The notes under the pieces: model-generated | The model's input: the letters and a program-made list of their open reading frames with translations, nothing else | Told to the model about the DNA's origin: nothing | Databases searched by the model: none | In this document: piece after piece, positions 10,773 through 40,791 of the stretch | Position numbering within the stretch: the first letter of the stretch is position 1 | Layout: each line of letters starts with the position of its first letter | Translations under genes and position numbers: made by a program | DNA from: Megalobrama amblycephala | Lineage: Eukaryota > Chordata > Actinopteri > Cypriniformes > Xenocyprididae | Reading direction: 5' to 3' | Assembly: GCF_018812025.1 (NCBI RefSeq) | Contig: NC_063062.1 | Location: 38,018,228 to 38,082,227 of the forward strand | Length of the DNA stretch: 64,000 nt

Positions 10773-12313
10773 ATTTAAACTTTCAGTTTTGGCACAATAT
10801 GTATTACCTCAGATTTGTAGGGATTTTCCCCCCCCTCAAATCAGAAAATCAGCCGTCCGTCAGCTCCCCAATGATGTCATTCGAAAAACAGGTGTTGCAG
10901 GAAGGACTCTCAGTTTCAGCGAGTTTCACAGAGGGTTCAGTTTCGCCCTCCGCAAACATGTCCTCGCGGGAAGCAGGGCTTTCCTCGACGTGCGCTGCGG
11001 GCTGTGCTGTTTTTTTTCATTAGCCAAAGCTTTTGAGGAACAAAGAGCACATTCTAAACTCAAAACAAATGACTTCTCTCACTGTTACGAGTTTATCCAC
11101 GGCAGAATCGGAGCCATCAGGACTGCTTTTTAGTAAGCAGTGAGGTCATTCGGCATGAATGCAAGACTCTTTTGTTTTAAGCTTTGTGTTCGCAGAGGTC
11201 ACGTTGTTCCAAGTTTGCCAAAGGGCGCGAGAGGAAAGTCTTCCCTCAGATGTTTTTGTTTAAATGTTACATTGTTGTTTAATGATGGATCTGGGATTTC
11301 TTATGGGTTGTAAAAGTGTATGAGGAAATGCATTTGGCCTCTATCAATTAGTTGTCATTGGAGTCATAATGGTGTTTCAGATTTTGTTTGGGATGCCTGC
11401 ATGTAGCCATGTCATTCCCAAACATTCAAACGCATCTTATTGTGATCGTGAAGTTTGAATTTGCGCCAACACAAACAAGATTTGAAAGCTGCAACATGAG
11501 AGTGAGCAAATGAATTTTTATTTTTGGATCACTTTAAACATTTTGTGCATTCCTGTACAAATTGTCCCAAATAGTTGTGATCATACAGATTTAGATGCTT
11601 GGTTTGGCCTGATATCTGGAAGTGCGATGGATTTGGATGGGGTTACGTGGGGTAGTTTCTGTTTGGTTTCTGAGGTAACCAGCCTAAACTCGTTTGCTTG
11701 TCTACTTTCCCTCGTGTCTAATTTCCTGAGGGAAGAAAACTCAAGCAGTCTTGTCTTCATTAATATTTTTGACTTCTGCTAAAATTGTGAAAATGTTCCA
11801 TTTTAAAGTGTAGTATCTTCTCAACTCTGTATTTACCAGAATGTACATGCATGTTATTATGTTTTTGGATGTTACCAATGGTTTCAAGTCATGTACTTCC
11901 ATGGTACACCAAGGTACTTGAAAGTATACCACGTAAATGCCTTGGTATGTGAATCTTAACCATTCCGTGCCATATCACCATCTGATAGCATCACTGTACC
12001 ATGGTACCACCATAAAACTCTGCATTGTTTCATGTTGTTTAATAGCTGTGTCCTAATCGGTCAGAAGTCCTACTGTTAAAAGCTCATGGGAATAATTTAG
12101 GTGAGGTTAGGAATTGTTTCGTTTATGAGCTTGCATTTTCTGAATCAGCCGTTATCTGTAAAATAAATGAGTTTTGTCTATCCATAGCAAAAACATAGTT
12201 TCAGTGAGAGAAGTTTGTGTTTGTAGTAATTTGTATTTTGGGCAGTGATATTATTGAGGTGCTTCAGTGTCCAAGTATAACTGGGAAAATTATATTACTG
12301 GAATAATTATTAA
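10773..12313. other. intronic stretch, no gene recognised
   Basis: Contains a poly-C run near 10830 and open frames at 10765-11133 and 11510-11782 that have no family resemblance and no conserved motif. Repeated GGTAC/ACCATGG motifs (11880-12010) hint at an old repeat. No RNA gene seen. Confidence 0.4.
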
Positions 12314-13387
12314 AGGTGCCCTCAAATGAAAAATTGAATTTATCTTGGCATTATTAAATAACAAGAGTTCAGTACATGGAAATGACATACAGTGAGTCTC
12401 AAACTACATTGTTTCCTCCATTTTATATAAATCTCGTTTGTTTAAAAGACCTCCGAAGAACAGGCGAATCTCAACATAACACCGACTGTTACGTAACAGT
12501 CGGGGTGTACGCCCCCAATATTTGCATATGCCAGCCCACGTTTCCAACATTATAAAAGGCATTAGACAAGGGCAGCCAGTATTAACGTCTGGATCTGTGC
12601 ACAGCTGAATCATCAGACTAGGTAAGCAAGCAAGAACAATAGTGAAAAATGGCAGATGGAGCAATAATAACTGACATGATTCATGATAACATGATATTTT
12701 TAGTGATATTTGTAAACTGTCTTTCTAAATGTTTCGTTAGCATGTTGCTAATGTACTGTTAAATGTGGTTAAAGTTACCATCAGTTATTACTGTATTCAC
12801 GGAGACAAGAGCCTAATGCCTTTTATAATGTTGGAAACATGGGCTGGCATATGCAAATATTGGGGGCGTACACCCCGACTGTTACGTAACAGTCGGTGTT
12901 ATGTTGAGATTTGCCTGTTCTTTTAAACAAATGAGATTTTCATTATTAAACACTTGCAGTCTGTATAATTCATAAACACAACTTCATTCTTTATAAATCT
13001 CTCCAACAGAGTAGCATTAGCCGTTAGCCACGGAGCACTATCAAACTCATTCAAAATCAGAAGTAAACAATATAACCGTATACAATACTCACATAATCCG
13101 ACGCATGCATGACGAACACTTTGTAAAGATCCATTTTGAGGGTTATATTAGCTGTGTAAACTTTAAGGCACTGTTCAAGGCAAGCGCGAGCTCTGTGGGC
13201 GTGGACCACGGGATTTAAAGGGGCCGCAGCATAAAATCGGCGCGTTTATAATGATGCCCCAAAATAGGCAGTTAAAAAAATTAATAAAAAAAATCTATGG
13301 GGTATTTTGATCTGAAACTTCACAGACACATTCAGGGGACACCTTAGACTTATATTACATCTTTTAAAAACATAATCTAGGGCACCT
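12314..13387. mobile_element. 1.07 kb TTAA-flanked element with internal inverted arms
   Basis: Outer ends are AGGTGCCCT (12314) and AGGGCACCT (ending 13387), each abutting TTAA. Inside, two long inverted arms (about 12437-12565 and 12810-12935) each carry the palindrome ACTGTTACGTAACAGT and the block GGGCTGGCATATGCAAATAT in opposite orientation, so the element can fold. The right ~75 bp is the inverted counterpart of the left end of the elements at 4908 and 13592 (motifs AGATGTAATATAAGTC and GTGTCTGTGAAGTTTC, read on the minus strand). No transposase. Confidence 0.8.
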
Positions 13388-13591
13388 TTAATAGTTCAAA
13401 TGCTTGACCTAGTGATCTGTTTCATTCCATTGTTGCAGATAGACTACATGTTATTTTGAATATCGCTGTAATATTAAAGTACTTTTAAATGTCCTTGAAT
13501 GTTGGAAAATAATGCTGTTTTAGATATACTACTTTTTTATTATATATGTGAAATGAATTTGTCATTTTTAAATATCTTTATTTTGTGTTAA

Positions 13592-14344
13592 AGGGGACCT
13601 ATTGTGCCCCTTTTTACAAGATGTAATATACATCTCTGGTGTCCCCATAATGTGTCTGAAGTTTCAGCTCAAAATACCCCACAGATCATTTATTATAGCT
13701 TGTCAAATTTGCCTCTCTTTGGGTGTGAGCAAAAACACGCCGTTTTTGTGTGTGTCCCTTTAAATGCAAATGAGCTGCTGCTTTCCAGAAGAGGGCGGAG
13801 CTTTAACAGCTCACACTTCGGTTGCATACATAGCGTACCCGTTTACCAAACAGAGCCATACATACCCGGCTAACGTTTATGATTGCTATCAAATGCTGTG
13901 AATGGTCTAATATTCTTTCCAAAATATCACTCGGACAGAAACTCTTTTAACAATCGAGTTTGCCAGGGTCAACTTGCAGGCTATCCAAGCTAACAAGACT
14001 CTAAATAGTGTTCAGTGCTCATCTGTGCAGCCAACGATAGAATGGCTAGCATGCTTTGCCCCAACTTTTGCCATGGTGTTAGAACTGGTACATCGCTTGC
14101 GCTTGCGAAAACAAAATGGCGTTCTGTGGGTGGAAACGTGTAGATTAAGGGGCGGTAATATTATAATAAGATCGTCTTCCTACGTCATAATGGGAGCGAA
14201 ATCTGAGCAGCTCATTTTTTCACATGCTTACAGAGAAAGTCTTGCCAAAACAAAGTTACTGGGTTGACCCTTTTCCACATTTTCTGGGTTGGTAGATGCA
14301 CCAGGGACCCGATTATAGCACTTAAACAAGGAAAAAGTCCCCTT
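13592..14344. mobile_element. 753 bp TTAA-flanked element, family A copy 2
   Basis: Begins AGGGGACC directly after TTAA (13588-13591) and ends GTCCCCTT directly before TTAA (14345-14348), giving short inverted ends. The 5' half matches 4908-5160 closely. The open frame at 13974-14267 lies inside and resembles no known transposase. Non-autonomous. Confidence 0.8.
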
Positions 14345-14348
14345 TTAA

Positions 14349-16075
14349 GTTTGTTTTTGTCTTAGCTTTAATACATTTCAGTTTAATTTTAGTAATTTTA
14401 GTAATGTTAGTATTTCAACCTAAACTTACTAATTTTTGTTTATCTAATATTTTAGTTCAGCTTTATTTAAATAAACAAAAGTGATTTTTTTAAAATGGTT
14501 TTTGTAAACAATAACAACACTAGTCCAAACAGAGATTTGTGCATTAATATGTCCTGAGCTCATAAACTCGTGGGATATTTTTATGGTGTCTGGTCCAGTT
14601 CTGTTGGGTATCAAGGAATGTAAAATGTGTTTTGCTATGGGAAAAGTACAGGATAAAGCCAGATAAACTGGAGAGCAGGGAAATGTTTCACACATTTATA
14701 ATCAAGCTTGCTCTTTAACACGCCTGTCGTCTTTACAGTTTTTCATCTGAATGCTGCAATTAGAAACCATCACAGCCGCAGAAAACATTTCCATCACAAA
14801 AATCACAGAGTCCTCAGACACCCAGTAGAGTTTTTATCCACGTCAGGCCTGCTACCGAGCCAAGTAGCAGAGATGGCCATCATTCCCACAATGCACCACG
14901 AGCGTGTGAAACCCGAGCCGTGCTCTCTTTTGGCGTACGGCTGAAATGGAGTCATAAGTTGGAGCAGGGGTCTGAATTCAGGGGGTCATGCGCTGTTACC
15001 AGGCCTGAGACGCATGTAAAACAGGAATTCTGGAGAGATACTGTACGTGACTGATATGGAACAGAGCCTTTGTTCGTCAGGGAAACTTTGTGAGGATCTT
15101 TGTGTAAAGGTATTGTTAGTTCTGGTATTGTTGCTGTACTGCTGTCAGATCCAGTTTCATGTTGGGATTCTTGTGTTTTCTATTGCTTCTCTTATTTTCG
15201 TTTAACTGGGATGTGTAAAAGCGTGCGGTACTGATATATGTTGACAATTATAGGCGCCATGCGCTGACATAAGCACATATGACAGCTGCGTGCAGCACGT
15301 GTCGATATGGGGGTCTCGGCTGTGTGTAACACTTGTGTTGTGTTCGCCTGTTGTCCGTCTTCTGAATGGGATACTCCAGAAATAATTCCACAGACGCTCT
15401 GGAGTCAGTGAACCGCTTAAAGGTGCATAAATAGATCCATAGAATGATATGTTATATTGATCCTTGAGAAGAAATTACATGGAACAGGCAGCTTTCTAGA
15501 GCAGAGTGACATGATTAATGTAATAAAGCCACTTTACAGTGATTTTACCACTGGTGTTCTTAGGTACAACATGAAGTGTGGGAAAATCACTGTAATGCAT
15601 TGGCTCATGCTTCAATAAAATGGTGAAAATAGTCATTTGACAAGATCATAAATTATGTGTTATATATTTCTTTAGCTGACATAAGTAGGCTGACATAAGA
15701 AACATAATGATCAATGATAGAGGAATTTGTGTTGCATTTTAGTTTTGTTTTATTTTAGCATGCAAGAAGTTGCATCTCTGAATTAATTCCCTTCAAACTA
15801 AAATGAATAAATCAGCATAATTATTTAGGGCTTCTTAAGATAGACTAGTCGAGTTTTTTAAGGTGCTAAATCAACTTTTTTCTTTTTTTTCAGACGAACC
15901 CATTGGACCAAAGTTTTAGTACTATCTAGTTAACATTTTAATTCTCTGACAGCCATTAGTGGTCACATGACATAAAGGGAAAACAAAAAATATATATATA
16001 TAATCTGATTTACATTTTTATGATTTAATGTATTAATAGGTTTTCATTAACTCACGAACCCTCTGCAGTTCCATC
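14349..16075. other. intronic stretch, no gene recognised
   Basis: Mostly unique-looking intron. 14700-15000 is less AT-rich than its surroundings, with a 78-residue frame that has no recognisable domain; a conserved non-coding element is possible but untestable here. A short inverted pair (ACAGTGATTTTACC and GGGAAAATCACTGT, 15527-15594) may be a small hairpin. Confidence 0.4.
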
Positions 16076-16080
16076 AGGTA

Positions 16081-16445
16081 GGGCCCTATAAAATACTATT
16101 TATTTTTTTCCAAATTCTGTTTTAATTTTTCTGGACTCTGTTTTAATAGTTAAAATAAATGTTATTAATCAAAAAGCATATCTAAACAATAGAAATTATG
16201 AAACTTATACAATTTAACAGCAATTTATTAAAAGTTGAACAAAAATTACATTTTTAGGGCTTTATGAAATACTTTTTCTCATTCCGTTTTATTTTATTTT
16301 TATTTTTTACAAAATTCTGTTTTAATTTTTCTGGATTCCATTTTAATGATTTAATCAAAAACATGTCTATTTAATTGAATTAATAAAAAAGCAACTTAAT
16401 GTATTAATTTGTTTACAATAATAGGGCCCTATAAAATTCTTTGTG
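16081..16445. repeat. AGGGCCCTATAAAA-type repeated blocks
   Basis: Three related segments, near 16081, 16256 and 16425, share AGGGC..TATAAAAT followed in two of them by TTCTGTTTTAATTTTTCTGGA. They look like decayed copies of one repeat family. No coding. Confidence 0.5.
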
Positions 16446-18042
16446 TATTTACATTTTTCTGGTAATCAAATAAGGCATAAAACATTGATTTTTATTTTTT
16501 TTATTTTTATCAAATTAAATGAAATTTAAATAAACCCTTTCATTTTTTTTTGGCAAACAAAGTGCTGCACAACAGTTTACTGTTAAATTTAACACATGTA
16601 GGAAAAATTGTGTAATTATTATTTTTATTCAGGTTGCCACGAAGAGCTTGAAGTTTCTGTGTATAACGATATATGACAATAGTTTTTCTCAAATTATTAA
16701 ACAGTAAAATGCTCATAGTCATGAAGTTTGTGTGTTTGTCATCATATAGTCAGATGGCAGATGCTGAAAATACGCAGCGAGCGTCATGAATGAAGCAAAC
16801 GACTCAGAATGTGTAGTAAACATTTTAGCACATCTGCGCCATTTATTCTCACAGAGACACGCAGAACATGCAGGATTGAGGATTCATATTCAAATAGTCT
16901 TTGGTTTAATATTCACAGACACTAGTCCATATCACAATTTGATTTAAATGTACCCACCTAATTTTAATTTACTCATCCAAAATTTGACAAATTCCATGAC
17001 ATTCCGTGTTATACAGTAAAATACGTTTTTTTTTTAAAGAATGGACTTCTTGATTCTGTCCGTGGAAATCATAGGGTTCTTCTCACGTACCCCAGATAAA
17101 ACCCTCTGGATTCATCGAGTAATACTGTCAAACATAAGAGAAATCTAGTAGGCAGCTGTTGAACATCTAGTTTATCATAACTCATCCCCAAAATCAGATG
17201 TTTCAGCTTCAAGCTGGGTTTGTCTAATCAGATTTCCTCAAGAACTATAGCTTTTGAAGTGTGACGGTTTTTGGAGATTTTGTTAAACGTGTTTGCTCGG
17301 ATTGGACAAGCGACCAAAACCTGTCTGGAAAACATTTGAGGAATTCAGCTGAGCGTGTGCTGCCGGTTTGTCACTTTTGTTGAGTTTCCCAAACTAGCTG
17401 TATTTTACTGCAGGTATGATTGTCTGAAGGCTCATCTGTGTTGTAAATGACGTCCTGATCTTCCTTTGACATTTAACAAGACGAAAGCCATCCTCTCTGT
17501 CTGTGTCTTTGGACGGATAATGATCCACCTTTCTGTGCGGAGGGGAACATTCCTGCGCTTCATTAGTAACAGATGTGAAGGACGATTTCAAAGTGTGTCC
17601 TGTGAGCGGAAAGCAGCGCTGTGCTGTGATGGGGCGGACAGTTGTGTTTTGGTGTTTTATTATTCATGTAAGGGGTCAGTTGTTTTGCCCGACAGGAACT
17701 GCGCAGCGGCTGGTGGATCATGGACAACAGCTGCCCGCGGCTCGATCACCAGTTCTTTCGTTGCTACACAGCCCTGAAATACAACACAGTAGCCGTCTGG
17801 TTTAATATAGCGGGAACCTGTTGTCAGTAAATATCTATTTACCTGGTGTATATAATACATTTATATATAATAATTATATTTATATTTAAATAACATCAAA
17901 TCATAAAAATGCTATAGCCTTTAGAATTAAACAAACAATCCCTTTAACTGTTGTGTATCTGTGTGCATCTCTGGATAAATGTGTTTGGCAATTGACTTCT
18001 TCTTTTTGTGCACCTTATTCTGTTAGTTTAGGATCGTTGTGG
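16446..18042. other. intronic stretch, no gene recognised
   Basis: Open frames at 17466-17777 and 17575-17805 overlap each other in different phases and lack domain features. No terminal repeats or RNA gene signatures were found. Confidence 0.4.
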
Positions 18043-19696
18043 TATGGAAGCTTGTTTCCGCAATAAAATAAAAAAGGTAATTGTGACTCTATCTCACAAT
18101 TCTGACTTTTTTTTTCTCAGAATTGCATGATATAAAGTGAAATTGTGAAATATAAACTCAAAATTTCTTATGTCCAATTGTTAGGGGAAAAAAGACTGCC
18201 GTTTTTTTTCCTCATAATTCATAAAAACTCACAATTGTGAGAAATAAAGTCAGAATTGTGACTTTCTATCTCGCAATTCTGACTTTATAACTTGCAATTC
18301 TGACTTTATCATGCAATTCTGATTTTATAACTCAATTCTGACTGTATAATTCTGGGGAAAAAAAGTCAGAATTGTGAGTCAAAATTATTTATTTTTTATT
18401 TTTCAGAATTCATAACTCACAACTGTGAGACATAAAGTCAGAATTGTGACTATATCTCGCAATTCTGACTTTATAACTCAATTCTGACTTTATAACTTGC
18501 AATTCTGACTTTATCACGCAATTCTGATTTTATAACGCAATTCTGATTTTATAACGCGCAGTTCTGACTTTATAACTTGCAATTCTGACTTTATCACGGA
18601 ATTCTGATTTTATAACTCAATTCTGATTTTATAACTCAATTCTGACTTTATAACGCGCAATTCTGACTTTATCACGCAATTCTGATTTTATAACTCAGTT
18701 CTGACTTTATAACGTGCAATTCTGACTTTATAACGTGCAATTCTGACTTTATAACGCGCAATTCTGATTTTATAACTCAGTTCTGACTTTATAATGTGCA
18801 ATTCTGACTTTATAACGTGCAATTCTGACTTTATAACGCACAATTCTGATTTTATAACTCAATTCTGATTTTATAACGTGCAATTCTGACTTTATAACGC
18901 GCAATTCTGACTTTATATCACACAATTCTGATTTTATAACTCAATTCTGATTTTATAACTCAATTCTGACTTTATAACGCGCAATTCTGACTTTATAACT
19001 CGCAATTCTGATTTTATAACTCAATTCTGACTTTATAATGTGCAATTCTGACTTTATAATGTGCAATTCTGACTATAACTCGCACTTCTGATTTTATAAC
19101 TCAGTTCTGACTTTATAACGCGCAATTCTGACTTTATAACTCGCAATTCTGATTTTATAACTCAATTCTGATTTTATAACTCAATTCTGACTTTATAATG
19201 TGCAATTCTGACTTTATAACTCTCAATTCTGATTTTATAACTCAATTCTGATTTTATAACTCAGTTCTGACTTTATAACGTGCAATTCTGACTTTATAAC
19301 GCGCAATTCTGATTTTATAACTCAATTCTGATTTTATAACGTGCAATTCTGACTTTATAACGCGCAATTCTGACTTTATATCACACAATTCTGATTTTAT
19401 AACGCGCAATTCTGACTTTATAACTCAATTCTGACTTTATAACGCGCAATTCTGACTTTATAACTCGCAATTCTGATTTTATAACTCAATTCTGACTTTA
19501 TAATGTGCAATTCTGACTTTATAACTCACAATTCTGATTTTATAACTCAATTCTGACTTTATAACGCGCAATTCTGACTTTATAACATGCAATTCTGGCT
19601 GTATAATTCTGAAAAAAAGTCAGAATTGTGAGTCACAATTATTTTTTTTAATTTTTATTATTTATTTTTTTTTAGTGGCGGAATCAAGCTTCCATA
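18043..19696. mobile_element. mobile element expanded into a ~21 bp minisatellite
   Basis: The outer ends are inverted: TATGGAAGCTTGTTTCCGC at the left, and the right end reversed reads TATGGAAGCTTGATTCCGCC. TTGTGG occurs immediately before (18037-18042) and after (19697-19702), a 6 bp target duplication. Between the ends lie dozens of head-to-tail units of about 20-22 bp with core AATTCTGACTTTATAAC and alternating tails (GCGC, TCGC, TCA, GTGC). The first and last ~100 bp carry the core in the opposite orientation (AGTCAGAATTGTGAG). There is no open frame. Confidence 0.88.
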
Positions 19697-20470
19697 TTGT
19701 GGACTGAAACAAGCCTGCGACAATACTATCTGGTTGATTTTGTCGAAGGCTCGTCCGTGTACTGTGGTCTGATACTAGTATTTCACTTTTGTAACACAAT
19801 AAGAAGCTGCACTGACAGAGGAAGCTCTGAACTTTATTTAGCACGAGACCTTCAGCACAGATGATCCATCATCACAAGACTTCCTTTTCATCTTTTCTCT
19901 GGGCTGTGGCACTTCCCATCCGTCTCCCATTCGTCTGGTGTCTGAAGTATGAGGTGCCATGCGTGCCACCCTGTTTCCACTGTTGTGTGTTATTGAGCAG
20001 GTAAAGCAGCGAACTCTTTGACCCGGTTGGCACTGAAATCACTTTAATCCACAGGGTTTACAGACAGGAACTGCGCTCGCCTATTCCTTGTCATACGCTC
20101 GAAGGCTGGGCTTTCACAGGAGACAGACGTCTGCTCTTCTCTTTCTGAAAGACACCAGATGCTCGCACAGGGAGCCTGTCTCTGTTGTCTAAAGGTGACA
20201 CGAGTGTTTGTGCTGCGATTGGCCCTGTTGTGCAAGTGAGCAAGTGTTTTCCTAGATAGCTGCTTGTTGTTTGTCAAAGGAAGTGAGATTTTGAGGTCAC
20301 TGGAACACGGCAGATAAACAGAAGGGACTTCTGGATTGTTTTATGCTGGTTTAACGGCACAAAAAGTTACTTTAGTACAATGACAGTGGAAAAAGACACT
20401 TTTTTTATCTGCTGAAGTGTGAACTAGAGCAAAACATATTCCTTAAAAAAATTAATAATTATTTTTCTTA
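19697..20470. other. intronic stretch, no feature recognised
   Basis: Less AT-rich, unique-looking sequence between two repeat blocks. No splice-bounded coding segment or RNA gene found. Confidence 0.4.
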
Positions 20471-20479
20471 AAACACTGA

Positions 20480-20517
<38 letters not shown>
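20471..20517. repeat. (TTA)n microsatellite
   Basis: About 15 ATT/TTA units followed by AT-rich sequence. Confidence 0.9.
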
Positions 20518-20519
<2 letters not shown>

Positions 20520-20806
20520 TTTATTAAGGAATCTCACACAATCAAGATATTGTTTTCATCTATATTTTAATATATACAGTTCTGGTGTGCAGTGCCTAAT
20601 TAGAAAAAAAATGCTGTTCTGATTATTTTCATGCGATTACATTTTAAAATATTGTTTAAATTGTCAGTTTTATGAATTAATTTAATTAATATACATTATT
20701 TTTGATATTTTATGATATATTTGAATTAAATCATAAAACACAACACAATATCGAAAAGGTAAAACAGAAAACTCTAAAAATGTAGGTAGCTTAATCTGTG
20801 TTGTTT

Positions 20807-21107
20807 CTGTCAAGCGATTAATTGCGATTAATCGCATCCAAAATAATGTGTGTGTACTGTACATTTATTATGTATATTTAAATGCACACACGCATCTATA
20901 TATTTAACAAAAATATTTGTATTTATATATAATATATTATATAAATTTTATATATACATGTATGTTTACATGTAAATATTTATTAAATATATACATATGT
21001 GTGTTTGTGTTTGTATATACATAATACAGTACACACACACATATATATATCATGTAAACACAAACTTTTATTTCGGATGTGATTAATTGCGATTAATCGC
21101 TTGACAG
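20807..21107. mobile_element. ~300 bp MITE with ATTAATCGC ends
   Basis: The left end is CTGTCAAGCGATTAATTGCG; the right end reversed is CTGTCAAGCGATTAATCGCA, followed on both sides by ATTA..CATCC.AAATAA. The interior is AT-rich with CA/TA runs and no coding. No target duplication is readable at these boundaries, so the exact ends are uncertain. Confidence 0.8.
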
Positions 21108-21341
21108 CACGAACACAAACAAGTTATATTTACATTAATTCTTGAGGTCTAACAAACAATTTCCCTCCCAATTAATAGTATGAAATTAATATCATGATAA
21201 ATACAAATGTTGAATCATTTTATTGTAATGATATTTTTGGCCATATCGCCTTCTAATAGGGATGTGCAAAATATTGTTTTTCTTCTAGTCCATGGGTTGT
21301 CTTTTGTAATGTTGCACGTTTCATGCAGGACAGGTTTTTGT

Positions 21342-21345
<4 letters not shown>

Positions 21346-21389
<44 letters not shown>
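21346..21389 (+). repeat. 44 bp poly-A tract
   Basis: An uninterrupted run of A. It could be the tail of a retroposed sequence, but no SINE or LINE body is recognisable directly upstream. Confidence 0.85.
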
Positions 21390-21390
<1 letters not shown>

Positions 21391-22344
21391 AACCCTCCGG
21401 CACCTGTGTCTGTCACCTGAAACATGACAACTTTAGCAGTTAAAATGAGTGAAATCCTGCAGCATTATTTTTTTGTTCAGCTCATGCAAATCTGACGGGA
21501 CTCTTTGCATAATGACAGACCGAAACAACACATCTCTCATGGGTTTTTCCTGATGCTTTTGAATTGCAGATATTGTGACGGGCTACGGGCCCTGTCCTGT
21601 TCTTCAGACAGTACGATGCTGTGCTCTTTCTGATCCTCTTGTGTTCTGTCAGGTTTGAATAATGAGGGTCAGACATTGCTTTTTCTTGACGTAAGGCCTA
21701 TTGTGATTTGTTGTTTCAGTGTGTTCTGCTATATAGAAGTGTTTACTCATGCATTACTTACTGTTGCTCATAGTTGGTTACGGCAATTTAAAGCGACCTC
21801 TAATACTAAATAAATAAACTAAACATGCTCCATTTGACATGAATGATTCCTCAAGTCATGTGTCTTGAGTGTGCTGAGTATTTATAGAGTTTATATTTTT
21901 AGCTTTTATTTTTATATTTTTATTTGGTTTAGTATTTTTTTTATTATCGTCTCCATTTAGCTTTAATTTTCAGTTTTAATTATTTTAGTACTTCAACAAC
22001 ATACACATATTTAGTTTTATAGGTTTAAGTTTTTAATCTAATTTTTTTTTTTTTTATTTCAATAACAGAATGATTTCGGACACTGGTTCTGTGCTGTTAC
22101 TTTACTAAGTGATCAGACACACACTTTTTACCTGGTGAACTTACAGTGAAAATAATTGATTGGTTTGCATATAATTTAGGCCACATGCAGTTGATTTAAT
22201 GTCCACTAGAGAAACTGTACTGCAATCAGTGTGCCGTTTGAAAATAAACATCCGATCAAATCTGCATGAAATGCTTGGAAACAAATGTCAAAACACATCC
22301 TCCCTTGTGATATCTCACTGACATTCTCTTTGTCTCTTTCGCAG
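21390..22344. other. end of the long garre1 intron
   Basis: AT-rich intron leading to the acceptor at 22343-22344 (pyrimidine-rich tract TCTTTGTCTCTTTCGCAG). No other feature seen. Confidence 0.5.
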
Positions 22345-23191
22345 GAAATGACCGAGAGGCCTTACAGATAATTTGTGCTTTTGTTGCTGCAGTCCGCATT
22401 TGCCGAGAGACCCCTATCTGGAAGCACATTTGTTTCCGTTGTGAGTATTAACTACCTCAGGCTCTGGAAACTGATCAAGAGGGAGCCCGGCGATCTCTCC
22501 CGGCAGCTGCGTCTGTTCTACCAGCCCCCTGCTCGAACCCTGACCCGCTGTACGGCCCTCCGAAACCCTCTGACCGACTGGATCCGTCAGAGCGGCGCAG
22601 GCCACGTCACCCTGTAGCTCACGCCAATCCTCCGTGCTTGCTGTTGAACGGTGTCACTGTTTTTCCTCTTCTGAAAATTCACATTGTTTTTTGCTGACAG
22701 ATTTTTAAGATTTTTCTATTTTTATTAGAGGCCTACGGAAAGAGTTCGGAAAGAAGGGTTTTTCACTTCCATTTGAAGGATTGATTATGCACTTTGGATT
22801 TTCGGCCAGGATTGAAGCTGTGCTTGGTGTGTAAGTGACGTGTAGATCTTTTTTTTTTTCCTCGTGAGGCACCTGTGAACCAGTTCTAAGGGAAAATACC
22901 TGAAGCTAATTGGAGTTGGTGTGCCGTTTCACTGGGATATAAACGCAAACGTTTTTGATGCGAGCAGAGTTGCAGCTGGGCTGCAAGATTTCCTCGAACC
23001 TTGCTTTGCACCGCTGTCCATCTCTCCGGAGCGGAATACTGTCATGACTTCCCCTCTGATGGGATCTTTAAGCTATCTATTTACTTGATTCCAAGAAGAC
23101 CCAAATTAGGCATCAAGTACTTGTGCACATTGAAAAGTCAAGAGTTGTCCACTTCGTGAGGACCGACACTCCCTGGGCGCATTGAACACTT

Positions 23192-40791
<17,600 letters not shown>

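Noticed and set aside
13974..14267. Transposase within the TTAA element
   Set aside because: The 97-residue frame shows no DDE/DDD motif or similarity to piggyBac transposase; far too short.
18090..19620. CRISPR-like array of regularly spaced repeats
   Set aside because: Units are head-to-tail without unique spacers, the host is clearly eukaryotic, and the block is bounded by inverted ends and a target duplication. It is a minisatellite inside a mobile element.
21346..21389. Poly-A tail of a processed pseudogene
   Set aside because: No recognisable gene or LINE/SINE body directly upstream, so retroposition is not supported.
22375..22617. An 80-residue protein upstream of garre1
   Set aside because: Lies wholly in the 5' UTR of the second exon; no conserved motif. 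Kept only as a possible upstream open frame.
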